Assembly (NCBI GenBank): GCA_002315165.1
Contig: DCGC01000002.1
Coordinates: 19,400 to 39,299 of the forward strand
DNA: 19,900 bases
DNA from: Candidatus Saccharibacteria bacterium UBA1788
GTDB lineage: Bacteria; Patescibacteriota; Saccharimonadia; Saccharimonadales; Saccharimonadaceae
Direction: 5' to 3'
Shown here: piece after piece, positions 6,690-14,034 of the stretch
How the letters are laid out: the number at the start of each line of letters is the position of its first letter
Position numbering within the stretch: position 1 is the stretch's first letter
The notes under the pieces: model-generated
What the model saw: only the letters and a program-made list of their open reading frames with translations
Told to the model about the DNA's origin: nothing
Databases searched by the model: none
Translations under genes and position numbers: made by a program

Positions 6690-8119
6690 TATTTTGCACC
6701 TTTGCCTTTAAAGACCGCTCCGAATGTGCGTAGGATAATTTGAAAATCGAGCATGAGGGACCAATTTTGAATATAGTATATATCGAGGGCTCGTCGTTCT
6801 TCGAAAGAGATGTCACGACGACCGGAAACTTGAGCTAGGCCAGTCAATCCAGATTTAACAGAAAGCAGCAATGAGCGGTCACCATAATTACGCAGTTCAC
6901 CTGGAACAAGCGCTCTAGGACCAACCAACGATATGTCCCCTTTGAATACATTAAATAACTGAGGAAGTTCATCTAGGGATGTTTTACGAATGAACACTCC
7001 AATTTTAGTGATACGGGGGTCATTTTTGAGATAGTCACCGTTTTTGCGATATTTTTTAATTAATTCTGGCTTGCCCATCTTTTTAAAGGCCTCTTCTGGG
7101 CTCAATCCACTATATTCTGGGCGCATTGAACGAAACTTGTAAATTTTAAAAATCTTATTGAAACGCGAAAGACGATTTTCTGAGTAGACGGCGCTATGTT
7201 TTGGGTCTGATATTTTAATGGCGATAAAGATAATCAGCATAGGGATAATGGCGACGATAATGCCAACGGTGCTAAGAATGATATCCAAACAACGTTTTAC
7301 AATTTTAGCCCAACCAATGAGCGGCGTGACTTTTACTAGCATTGTAGGTGTATCGCCAATCAATTCAAGCTGACCGATATTAGACGAAAGAGCGGCGCTC
7401 GATGGTACGTAATAATAGAGGAGATGTTTTTTGATAGTCTGTTGATATATATATTCTTTTTGGCGTTCGTCGGTCTGGAAAATTGCATCTGGAACTGTTT
7501 TTCTTAGCGCTTCTTTTAGAGAAGAAAACTGAAGCTTATGCAGACCTCGTGGAATATATTTCCCGTTAGAGACAATACCGACAATGCGATAGCCGGAGTC
7601 GGGAGTTGAAGAAATATAATCTGCAAGTTTTTCGGCGCTTTTATTGTTGCCTACAATAATAATATTAATAACGCTTTTTGGAGAATTGCGAACGATTATA
7701 TGACGAATTAGCCTAATAATTGACCGGATACCGATAAGAGTTACAAAGCAAAAAATCATAGAATATACGGCGATAGAGCGAGTTGGTAGCCTACTACTTG
7801 TGCTGCTTAGGAAGTCAATCGTAATTATCATCATCGTGCCGATAATTGAAGCGAGGACGAGACGGCCGAATTCTGGTAGTTTATTCTTACTAAAAAAGAT
7901 ATTTTTCTGATATAAGCCTAGAGTAGCTAAGATGATTAGCCAAAACGGAATAAGTATAAGAATTGATTCTGTGAATTGAAATAGGTTTGGGTTAAAAAAA
8001 TATGGGTTTGGGTCGAAGTGTGTACGAAAATAGTAGGCAAAAGCTAGAGAGAAAACAATTGCGAGGGCGTCACCGAACATCAGAAATAGGCGAAAAATTA
8101 GTCCTGGGTCTTTCTTCAT
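6689..8119 (-). CDS. Polyprenyl-phosphate sugar-1-phosphate transferase (WbaP/WcaJ-like, bacterial sugar transferase family)
   Basis: A 476-residue membrane enzyme when started at the ATG 8117-8119; this start follows a leaderless-type promoter and avoids running into galE. The N-terminal half has four or five hydrophobic segments (about 10-30, 52-70, 86-105, 117-132). A nucleotide-fold domain follows (about 150-235, with IIIVGNN), then a hydrophobic helix (275-303). The C-terminal catalytic domain has FKIYKFRSMR (324-333), NDPRITKIG (366-374), the catalytic Asp-Glu pair in TSLDELPQ (D383/E384) and GLTGLAQVSGR (424-434). The family transfers a sugar-1-phosphate (often Glc, Gal or an amino sugar) from a nucleotide to undecaprenyl phosphate, starting capsule or exopolysaccharide units. 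It opens the operon that continues with the GT4 and polymerase genes. Sugar specificity is unknown. Confidence 0.9.
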   Translation of the reverse strand: MKKDPGLIFRLFLMFGDALAIVFSLAFAYYFRTHFDPNPYFFNPNLFQFTESILILIPFWLIILATLGLYQKNIFFSKNKLPEFGRLVLASIIGTMMIITIDFLSSTSSRLPTRSIAVYSMIFCFVTLIGIRSIIRLIRHIIVRNSPKSVINIIIVGNNKSAEKLADYISSTPDSGYRIVGIVSNGKYIPRGLHKLQFSSLKEALRKTVPDAIFQTDERQKEYIYQQTIKKHLLYYYVPSSAALSSNIGQLELIGDTPTMLVKVTPLIGWAKIVKRCLDIILSTVGIIVAIIPMLIIFIAIKISDPKHSAVYSENRLSRFNKIFKIYKFRSMRPEYSGLSPEEAFKKMGKPELIKKYRKNGDYLKNDPRITKIGVFIRKTSLDELPQLFNVFKGDISLVGPRALVPGELRNYGDRSLLLSVKSGLTGLAQVSGRRDISFEERRALDIYYIQNWSLMLDFQIILRTFGAVFKGKGAK

Positions 8120-8125
8120 GGTTAT

Positions 8126-8134
8126 ATTATAACA
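8126..8134 (-). promoter_or_regulatory. Extended -10 promoter (TGTTATAAT), leaderless start of the sugar-transferase operon
   Basis: On the minus strand TGT is followed by a perfect TATAAT (8131-8126), then 6 bases, then the ATG at 8119. The arrangement matches the promoter at 3032-3040 in element and spacing. It fixes the gene's start at 8119, because any longer reading frame would begin upstream of the promoter and inside galE. Confidence 0.75.
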
Positions 8135-8141
8135 CGTAGTG

Positions 8142-8147
8142 TATAAT
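8142..8147 (+). promoter_or_regulatory. -10 promoter element (TATAAT) of galE with a short Shine-Dalgarno leader
   Basis: A perfect TATAAT is preceded directly by GTG, so the TG lacks the usual one-base gap. Unlike the other first genes here, 21 bases separate it from the ATG at 8169. That leaves about 14 bases of leader containing AGAGG (8156-8160), 8 bases before the start codon: a minimal Shine-Dalgarno leader. Confidence 0.62.
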
Positions 8148-8168
8148 TGAAAGAAAGAGGAAAAAGAG

Positions 8169-9164
8169 ATGAAGATTTTAGTGACGGGCGGGACTGGATA
8201 TATTGGATCGCATACGGTTATAGAATTGCTCAACTTGGGTTTTGAAGTTGATATTGTTGATAATCTTTTTAATAGCAAAATTACCGTTTTGGATAAGATT
8301 GAGAGCATCACTGGCAAACGTCCTGGTTTTTTTGAACTAGACCTCTTAAATAAATCTGGGCTGGAAAAGATTTTTGAAGCAAGCAAATATGATTTGGTTG
8401 TGCATTTCGCTGGGTTAAAAGCCGTTGGCGAATCAGTAGAAAAACCTTTGACTTATTATGAGAATAACGTTACTGGAACAATTTATTTGCTAGATTGTAT
8501 GAAAAAATACTGTGTAGAAAAAATTGTTTTTTCTTCTTCAGCAACAGTCTATGGAGAACAAGATGCATCAAGATTGACCGAAGAAATGCAAACTGGAATA
8601 GGAATTACGAACCCGTATGGCAGAACTAAGTTTATGATTGAAGAAATTTTAAAAGATGTCGCTAATTCTGATGCTAATTTTTCTGCTATTATACTTAGGT
8701 ATTTTAACCCGATCGGTAATCACCCTTCGGGATTAATTGGTGAGGATCCGAATGGAATACCAAATAATTTAATGCCAATCATCATGCGCGTTGCACAAGG
8801 AAAAAGCCCTGAGCTAAAGGTTTATGGGGATGATTATCCAACTCCAGACGGAAGTGGAGTCAGAGATTATATTCACGTTGTAGATCTTGCAAAAGGCCAT
8901 GTTGCAGCTATAAATAAAATGAAGCCGGGGGTTGAGATATATAATCTTGGAACTGGCAGAGGGACCTCGGTGTTTGAGATGATAAAAGCTTTCGAGAAAG
9001 CAAGCGGAGAGAAGTTGCCATTCGTTATTACTGAAAGACGTGCTGGTGATTTGGCGGAAATTTTTGCCGATACAACCAAAGCTGAACGAGAGTTGGGATG
9101 GAAGGCTAAGCTAACGGTCGGCGACGCGATGAAGGACACTATAAGGTTTTTATATGGAAAATAA
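8169..9164 (+). CDS. galE: UDP-glucose/UDP-GlcNAc 4-epimerase (GalE)
   Basis: A 331-residue extended short-chain dehydrogenase/reductase. The NAD-binding loop is TGGTGYIGSH (6-15) at the N-terminus. The catalytic set is S124 in FSSSATVYG and Y150-x3-K154 in NPYGRTK, at positions almost identical to E. coli GalE. The YFNPIGNHPSG stretch, the GSGVRDYIHVVDLA motif and the C-terminal ELGWKA are also typical of GalE. It interconverts UDP-Glc and UDP-Gal, or the N-acetylated forms, supplying the local glycosyltransferases and sugar-phosphate transferase. Length matches the family. It is the first gene of a two-gene operon: the next gene starts 11 bases before its stop. It is divergent from the sugar-transferase operon across a 49-base region. 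Whether it prefers Glc/Gal or GlcNAc/GalNAc is not resolvable here. Confidence 0.93.
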   Translation: MKILVTGGTGYIGSHTVIELLNLGFEVDIVDNLFNSKITVLDKIESITGKRPGFFELDLLNKSGLEKIFEASKYDLVVHFAGLKAVGESVEKPLTYYENNVTGTIYLLDCMKKYCVEKIVFSSSATVYGEQDASRLTEEMQTGIGITNPYGRTKFMIEEILKDVANSDANFSAIILRYFNPIGNHPSGLIGEDPNGIPNNLMPIIMRVAQGKSPELKVYGDDYPTPDGSGVRDYIHVVDLAKGHVAAINKMKPGVEIYNLGTGRGTSVFEMIKAFEKASGEKLPFVITERRAGDLAEIFADTTKAERELGWKAKLTVGDAMKDTIRFLYGK

Positions 9165-9990
9165 AAAAGTATCAGTTATTGTTCCAATTTATAATGTTGA
9201 ACGTTATCTAGAAAAATGCCTTGATAGCATAATTGGGCAAACGCACAAGAATCTAGAAATTATCCTGGTAGACGATGGCTCTACCGACAAATGTGGAGAG
9301 ATTTGCGACAAATATGCTTCTATGGACAAAAGGATTAAAGTAATACATCAGAAAAATGGCGGACAATCGAATGCAAGAAACCGTGGATTAAAGATAATGC
9401 ATGGCGACTTTGTATGCTTTGTGGACGCGGACGATGAAATAAAAAAAGATTTTGTGAAAAAATTATTAGGCGCAACAAAAGGCGACATCCGAATTTTAGC
9501 TGCAACTGGAATAGAATATAGAAAATTATTTCAACATACAGTTTCCGACGTTTATGTTAGAAACATACGAAAACAAAGAGCACACGAAAGCCTAGAGGAG
9601 TATATACCTTTTTTACTATCCATGGATGGTAGAATGTATAGCGTTATTAATAAGATTTTTTCGGCAAAGATGATAAAAAATAATAATTTAGCATTTCAAG
9701 AAAAAATCGATTTTGCAGAAGATACAAGGTTTGTTTTGCAATACGTAAAAACGGCTAGGCCGGAAGTTAGTTTTGTGCTTGAGCCGTTATATATATATAA
9801 TTTTGGCACCGAGACGAGCACCATAAAGAGGACTAGTGTCGATTGGAAAAATTGGAAAAGGTCATTTGGTGATTTGAAACAATTTGTTGGTAAAAACCCT
9901 AGCATAAAATCGCGTTTCTGGATGAGTGTAGTACTATTGCGTTGGAGAGTGTCTTATGTGCGCTCGAAATTGCGTTTTAAGCGTGTTTAA
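9154..9990 (+). CDS. GT2-family glycosyltransferase
   Basis: A 278-residue GT-A fold transferase. It opens with KVSVIVPIYNVERYLEKCL, the usual GT2 start; DDGSTD (40-45) and DADD (91-94) bind the nucleotide-sugar and metal, and an ED pair (189-190) is a candidate catalytic base. The C-terminus is basic with no clear membrane segment, so it is probably a peripheral cytoplasmic enzyme extending a lipid-linked glycan. Length is at the short end for polysaccharide GT2 enzymes. Its ATG overlaps the galE stop by 11 bases, implying coupled translation and perhaps use of the galE product, UDP-Gal or UDP-GalNAc, as donor (inference). Its 3' end overlaps the convergent GT2 gene by 14 bases. Donor and acceptor are not predictable from sequence. 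Confidence 0.88.
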   Translation: MENKKVSVIVPIYNVERYLEKCLDSIIGQTHKNLEIILVDDGSTDKCGEICDKYASMDKRIKVIHQKNGGQSNARNRGLKIMHGDFVCFVDADDEIKKDFVKKLLGATKGDIRILAATGIEYRKLFQHTVSDVYVRNIRKQRAHESLEEYIPFLLSMDGRMYSVINKIFSAKMIKNNNLAFQEKIDFAEDTRFVLQYVKTARPEVSFVLEPLYIYNFGTETSTIKRTSVDWKNWKRSFGDLKQFVGKNPSIKSRFWMSVVLLRWRVSYVRSKLRFKRV

Positions 9991-10927
9991 TTTTGCGAAA
10001 GACTTTATAAAACATACCGGCAAAATCCGTGGCCATTATTATATAAGATTTTAATTTTAAAGAAAGTAGTGGGTTTTTAAGAAATCTTTTTTTATTTTTA
10101 GAAATTGTATTAAGAATTTCTTTTGTTGATGGGGTTTCGAGGTTGCCCAAAATACTCTCATCTAAAAACGCAAAATAGGCTAGAACTTCTGAAACCTCTG
10201 CAGCATAAAATAATTCCCTGTTTTTCAAAAAATATTCTTTAGCTTCGTTCGCGGCATCGAGTTTAGATTTTAGTCTATTTTCTAATTTTACCGTGCTCAT
10301 AATACTATTTTGACGCTGACGATAAAAATAGAGTGGTCTATTGATAAATGTTACTTTTTCTGCTGCTGCAAATAGTTTATAAGTAGTCAAACTATCTTCA
10401 TGAAGCCTATTAATTGGGAACGAAATGCTTTTAAATAAGTCTTTTTTATATATTTTATTCCACGAGACTACCTGATAAGTATTCTGTTGGGTTAGCAGAA
10501 ATTTGGTGGCCTCTTTGCCCAATACAGTCATATTTTTAGGGCATTCAACATCTCCATGCGGGAAGGAAGCAAAACCACACACTGCAATATCGGCGCAGTT
10601 ATTGGTGGCCGCTTTTATAAGCTCTTCTATGAAATTTTTAGATATATAGTCGTCTCCGTCTATTAGGGCGATATACTCACCGGTAGCGATTCCAATTCCA
10701 TTATTGCGAGCGGACGATAGTCCTTGATTCTTTTGATGTATAACTTTTATGCGCAGATCTTCTTTCTTGAAGTCGTCACATATCTTTGAAGTTGAATCCG
10801 ATGACCCATCATCAACGATAATAATTTCTAGATTTACATAGGTCTGTCGTACCACCGACGAAACGCATTTACGAATGAATTTTTCTACGTTATATGCGGC
10901 AATAACGATTGATACTTTCGGTTCCAT
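9977..10927 (-). CDS. GT2-family glycosyltransferase
   Basis: A 316-residue GT-A transferase started at the ATG 10925-10927 (MEPKVSIVIAAYNVEKF). A longer frame upstream would begin inside the divergent permease gene and before the apparent promoter. Motifs are DDGSSD (39-44), the metal-binding DGDD (90-93) and HED (176-178), followed by a helical C-terminal region seen in many capsule GT2 enzymes. It resembles the neighbouring convergent GT2 at its N-terminus (both have YNVE and an IKVIHQKN segment), so the two are probably paralogues with different sugar specificities. It is a single-gene unit with its own near-leaderless promoter, convergent with the galE operon. Its likely role is adding a sugar during assembly of the exported polysaccharide. 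Confidence 0.88.
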   Translation of the reverse strand: MEPKVSIVIAAYNVEKFIRKCVSSVVRQTYVNLEIIIVDDGSSDSTSKICDDFKKEDLRIKVIHQKNQGLSSARNNGIGIATGEYIALIDGDDYISKNFIEELIKAATNNCADIAVCGFASFPHGDVECPKNMTVLGKEATKFLLTQQNTYQVVSWNKIYKKDLFKSISFPINRLHEDSLTTYKLFAAAEKVTFINRPLYFYRQRQNSIMSTVKLENRLKSKLDAANEAKEYFLKNRELFYAAEVSEVLAYFAFLDESILGNLETPSTKEILNTISKNKKRFLKNPLLSLKLKSYIIMATDFAGMFYKVFRKIKHA

Positions 10928-10937
10928 ATTGATTATA

Positions 10938-10946
10938 ATTATAACA
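10938..10946 (-). promoter_or_regulatory. Extended -10 promoter (TGTTATAAT) of the GT2 gene
   Basis: On the minus strand TGT precedes a perfect TATAAT (10943-10938), 10 bases before the ATG at 10927. A second perfect TATAAT (10937-10932) abuts it, 4 bases from the ATG but without a TG. Using the first predicts a leader of about 3-4 bases and no room for a Shine-Dalgarno sequence. Confidence 0.65.
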
Positions 10947-10951
10947 TTTTG

Positions 10952-10960
10952 TGCTAAAAT
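10952..10960 (+). promoter_or_regulatory. Extended -10 promoter (TGCTAAAAT) of the Wzm/Wzt operon
   Basis: TG, one base and TAAAAT (10955-10960, one mismatch to TATAAT) lie 8 bases before the ATG at 10969, predicting a leader of at most one or two bases. The in-frame GTG at 10951 lies upstream of the element and would not be on the transcript, so 10969 is chosen as the start. Confidence 0.6.
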
Positions 10961-10968
10961 TAAAGAAT

Positions 10969-11781
10969 ATGAGCATACCAAATGTTTTTAATAAACGAAA
11001 TCGTGTTCTACTTAAAGAGCTGACAAAAACTGATTTTAAACTTAGGTATCAAGGTTCTGTCCTTGGATATCTTTGGGCATTATTACGTCCATTAATGATG
11101 TTTGCGATTTTATACATTGTTTTTGCAAAACTACTAAAAATCGGGAACGACATTCCTCATTATCCAGTTTATTTATTAACAGGGACAACTATGTGGAGCT
11201 TCTTTACGGAGTGCACTAGCCAAGGTATCCAGGCAATTGTTAGTCGCGGTGATCTGATTAGAAAGATTTGTTTTCCAAAATATATTGTTGTAGTCTCAGC
11301 GACGCTGACAGCTGTAATTAATATGCTCATAAACCTAGGGGTGATTATTATTTTTGCACTACTCAACGGGGTAACGCCGTCTTTAAGCTGGCTGCTTGTT
11401 CCCTTTTCTCTCTTAGAAATTTATCTTTTGTCGCTGGGAATTGCCTTTCTACTAGGCGCAATTAATGTAAAATATCGCGACATTACGTCAATTTGGGACG
11501 TTCTGATTCAGGCGTTGTTTTATGCGGTTCCGATTATTTACCCGATATCCATGGTTGCCGATACTAGTATTATTTTTGCAAAGATTATCCTTCTCAACCC
11601 AATAACTCAAGCAATACAAGATATTAGGTATAATTTAATAACACAAGAGACGGTTACTACTTGGAGTTTTGTAAATTCCCCATTTGTGAAGATTCTGCCA
11701 ATAGTTGCAGTTGTAATTATCTTAATATTGGCTGCTTTATATTTTAGAAAAAAATCAAAATTCTTTGCGGAGGACATTTAA
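10969..11781 (+). CDS. wzm: Polysaccharide ABC transporter permease (ABC-2 type, Wzm-like)
   Basis: A 270-residue integral membrane protein with about six hydrophobic segments. The N-terminal amphipathic stretch TDFKLRYQGSVLGYLWALLRP is the hallmark of Wzm/TagG/KpsM-type permeases of polysaccharide exporters. The family forms a dimeric channel for an undecaprenyl-linked glycan, driven by its ATPase partner, encoded immediately downstream: the stop at 11779-11781 touches the next ATG. Length is typical. The start at ATG 10969 is preferred over GTG 10951 because the likely -10 element lies between them. It is expected at the cytoplasmic membrane, exporting completed chains of O-antigen, teichoic-acid or capsule type. 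The exact polymer is not known; the nearby glycosyltransferases are candidates for building it. Confidence 0.9.
   Translation: MSIPNVFNKRNRVLLKELTKTDFKLRYQGSVLGYLWALLRPLMMFAILYIVFAKLLKIGNDIPHYPVYLLTGTTMWSFFTECTSQGIQAIVSRGDLIRKICFPKYIVVVSATLTAVINMLINLGVIIIFALLNGVTPSLSWLLVPFSLLEIYLLSLGIAFLLGAINVKYRDITSIWDVLIQALFYAVPIIYPISMVADTSIIFAKIILLNPITQAIQDIRYNLITQETVTTWSFVNSPFVKILPIVAVVIILILAALYFRKKSKFFAEDI
11769..11774 (+). promoter_or_regulatory. Strong Shine-Dalgarno (GGAGGA) for wzt
   Basis: GGAGGA lies in the last codons of wzm with 7 bases to the wzt ATG at 11782. It contrasts with the first gene of the same operon, which has no room for a Shine-Dalgarno sequence, and shows that the organism uses ordinary ribosome binding at internal genes. 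Confidence 0.8.
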
Positions 11782-12558
11782 ATGACTAAGCGTGCTATTG
11801 GAACTAGATTGGAGCAGTATACCGATGGGGAGCAGGCAATCTCCGTCGAAAATTTACATAAAAGTTTCAGACTACCAACAGAAAAGTCTTTTGGGTTGAA
11901 GCAAGCCATCTTTAATGCTTTAAGGGGGATTAAAGGTTATAAAGATCAAAAAGTACTTAGTGGCTTAAATTTCCAAATTAAAAAGGGTGAATTTGTAGGA
12001 ATTGTAGGGCGTAATGGTTCTGGAAAATCAACATTATTAAAAACACTGGCCGGTATTTACTACCCAGAAAAAGGCAAGATAATTATTGACGGTAATTTGG
12101 TGCCTTTTATTGAACTTGGTGTTGGTTTTAATCCGGAGCTAACTGGCAGAGAAAACGTATACCTCAATGGTGCAATGTTGGGTTTTTCTAATGAAGAGAT
12201 GGACGCAATGTACGATGAAATTTGGGATTTTGCGGAATTAAAACAATTTCAGGATCAAAAGCTAAAAAACTATTCGAGTGGAATGCAAGTGCGTTTGGCT
12301 TTCTCAATTGCGATTCGCGCAAGCGGTGACATTCTTTTGCTTGATGAAGTGCTAGCGGTTGGCGATGCGGCTTTTCAGCAAAAATGTAATGACTATTTTG
12401 CTTCGTTATATGGCAACCAGACCGTTATACTCGTAACTCATTCGATGGAAAATGTTAGAAAATTTTGTGATCGTGCAATCTTGATTGATAAAGGCAAAAT
12501 TACAATAGATGGAAGCCCAGACGAAGTGGCGTCGGCTTATGAAAATCTCTGGAAATAA
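11782..12558 (+). CDS. wzt: Polysaccharide ABC transporter ATP-binding protein (Wzt-like, short form)
   Basis: A 258-residue ABC ATPase. Walker A is GRNGSGKST (76-84), the signature YSSGMQ (164-169), Walker B DILLLDE (183-189), and the switch histidine H220. The ELGVGFNPELTGREN segment (111-125) is typical of the Wzt/TagH/KpsT group. The N-terminus has about 20 extra residues before the first strand. There is no C-terminal carbohydrate-recognition domain as in E. coli O9a Wzt, so export is probably not gated by a chain-end cap, as in TagH-lacking or KpsT-like short systems (inference). It starts directly after the wzm stop with a strong Shine-Dalgarno sequence. Its stop is 4 bases from the end of the convergent GT4 gene. 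Confidence 0.93.
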   Translation: MTKRAIGTRLEQYTDGEQAISVENLHKSFRLPTEKSFGLKQAIFNALRGIKGYKDQKVLSGLNFQIKKGEFVGIVGRNGSGKSTLLKTLAGIYYPEKGKIIIDGNLVPFIELGVGFNPELTGRENVYLNGAMLGFSNEEMDAMYDEIWDFAELKQFQDQKLKNYSSGMQVRLAFSIAIRASGDILLLDEVLAVGDAAFQQKCNDYFASLYGNQTVILVTHSMENVRKFCDRAILIDKGKITIDGSPDEVASAYENLWK

Positions 12559-12562
12559 CACT

Positions 12563-13693
12563 TTAGAGTAGTGGTAAAAATATTTCTTCTACTGTTTTTC
12601 TAAAATCAAAATTTTTTTCGTAATTTTTTCTGGCGTGGACCCCTAGTGTTGTTTGAAGCTTTTTATCGCTAATAATTTTCTCCATTGCTGATGATAGGCT
12701 TTTATGATTCTTAGCTTCGACTAACAGTCCGGTTTTACGATCTGTAATAATTTCCGTATTTCCATCGATTCTTGTGGCGATGATTGGTTTCCCCAGCATA
12801 CTGGCATCAAGTAGTGAGATGCTCATGCCTTCATAGTAGCTCGGTAAAACAAAAATTTCTGATTCAGAAATTGCGCGCAAAGGGTCATCTGTGTGTCCAT
12901 GAAAAATAATATTTTTGTTTGGTTTTGCGGCATTTAAATATTGTTTATAGTCTGGACCATTGCCATAGATGTTGAGAATGGCATTCTCTTGTTTTTGCGA
13001 CACTAAATTAAATGCTTTAATTAATTCTTCTATACCTTTGTAATTAATAATTCTACCGACATAACAAAAACTTTTAGGAGTTGGCTTTATATCGGAATAT
13101 AGTTCTTTTCGGTCAATTGACCCATTAGTGAGGACTGTTACGTTCTGAAGTTTTGCGGGGTAAGTAGTTTTTTCTAACCATCTTTTTTCAAAATTACTGA
13201 TCATAAATATTTGCTTCGGGATATTCATGAGGCTTAATATATACTTGCCGATAAAATTCTTGTATTTTGAGTTGATATTTTGAAACACCCAAATACGTAA
13301 ATCAATATGATCAGTCCAAAAAATTTTAATTTTAAGACGTTTGGCTGCTAGAGTAGCGGCTATCCAATCGTCACGAGATTGAACATCTACTGCTATTGGC
13401 TGATATTTTTTGAACTGCTTTTTATACCAAAAATACAATTTTAATTGCCATAAAAGGTACACTGGAAGCAAAACATTGCGCCATCCGCTCCAATTTTGTT
13501 GCTTCAAGAATGGAGCTTTGATTGTTTTTATTTGCTGTTTCGCTGCGTTCTGTAAGAGTTTCCGTGAGCTGGAAACGATAACTGGTTCATAATTATGCTC
13601 TTTTAGAATTTTTGCAAGATCAATTTGATATGACTCCGCTCCGCCATAGTTATTCGGCAAAGTATTTCTAATTAAAAATATGTTTTTTGTCAT
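12563..13693 (-). CDS. GT4-family glycosyltransferase
   Basis: A 376-residue GT-B fold transferase. The N-terminal NNYGGAE (14-20) contacts the acceptor side or nucleotide loop, YVGRIINYKG (211-220) begins the donor domain, and YYEGMSISLLDA with E288 and the downstream D296 stands in the E-x7-E region, the second acid being Asp. A hydrophobic, aromatic-rich stretch (75-92) may associate with the membrane. It is the last gene of the long operon coming from beyond 19900: its ATG overlaps the TGA stop of the upstream half-transporter (ATGA, 13690-13693). It probably adds a sugar in the same glycan pathway; a role with the ArnC-like pathway next to it is inferred from position only. Donor and acceptor are unknown. 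Confidence 0.86.
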   Translation of the reverse strand: MTKNIFLIRNTLPNNYGGAESYQIDLAKILKEHNYEPVIVSSSRKLLQNAAKQQIKTIKAPFLKQQNWSGWRNVLLPVYLLWQLKLYFWYKKQFKKYQPIAVDVQSRDDWIAATLAAKRLKIKIFWTDHIDLRIWVFQNINSKYKNFIGKYILSLMNIPKQIFMISNFEKRWLEKTTYPAKLQNVTVLTNGSIDRKELYSDIKPTPKSFCYVGRIINYKGIEELIKAFNLVSQKQENAILNIYGNGPDYKQYLNAAKPNKNIIFHGHTDDPLRAISESEIFVLPSYYEGMSISLLDASMLGKPIIATRIDGNTEIITDRKTGLLVEAKNHKSLSSAMEKIISDKKLQTTLGVHARKNYEKNFDFRKTVEEIFLPLL

Positions 13694-14034
13694 AGTGAAA
13701 ATACCAATATTCCTACCAAAATAATTCCAATTCCTATTAATTTCTGTTTGCTGATTTTTTCTTTCAAAAAGACATAGCTCATAATTGCCACAAATAAATA
13801 TTCGGACATTCCTAATATTGGCCCTAAAGACAGTGGAATGTATTTATATGCTAATAACGAGCACAGGGTTGCTAAAAAGAAGATCGTATATGCAGTGATT
13901 GTTTTACAATTTAGATATTCTTTGAGAATATTTTTGCGTTTTACGACTGCCGCTTTCTTTAACAAAATTTGCGCAAATGCCGAAATGACAATACCTACAA
14001 TGTAGACAATTGAGAATAAGAAAACTTTATTCAT
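13690..14034 (-). CDS. Four-helix SMR/EamA-type half-transporter, ArnF-like
   Basis: A 114-residue protein with four hydrophobic segments (about 5-25, 46-64, 68-88, 94-113). The first helix ends in AQILLKKA, as in SMR/DMT proteins, and the last two helices are separated by LKEKISKQKLIG, the typical EamA inter-helix loop with a conserved Glu. The first helix has no membrane glutamate equivalent to EmrE E14, which argues against drug/proton antiport and for the ArnE/ArnF type that flips polyprenyl-phosphate sugars. The adjacent gene encodes a second, different four-helix partner overlapping by 8 bases, and an ArnC-like transferase precedes both. A heterodimeric flippase for a lipid-linked monosaccharide is the best reading. 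The arrangement strengthens this assignment more than sequence alone. Confidence 0.75.
   Translation of the reverse strand: MNKVFLFSIVYIVGIVISAFAQILLKKAAVVKRKNILKEYLNCKTITAYTIFFLATLCSLLAYKYIPLSLGPILGMSEYLFVAIMSYVFLKEKISKQKLIGIGIILVGILVFSL

Noticed and set aside
8120..8386. An N-terminal extension of the sugar-transferase frame up to 8386 on the minus strand
   Set aside because: It overlaps galE, shows no family similarity, and lies upstream of the promoter at 8126-8134; MKKDPG at 8119 is followed directly by the first membrane helix.
10928..10981. An N-terminal extension of the GT2 gene up to 10981 on the minus strand
   Set aside because: It would start inside the divergent permease gene and upstream of the TGTTATAAT element; the GT2 family normally begins at the KVSIVIAAYN strand, right after 10927.
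12555..12605. Possible bidirectional terminator (AGTAG ... CTACT then a T-run) at the wzt/GT4 convergence
   Set aside because: The stem is only 5 pairs with a loop of about 17 bases and low GC; too weak to call.
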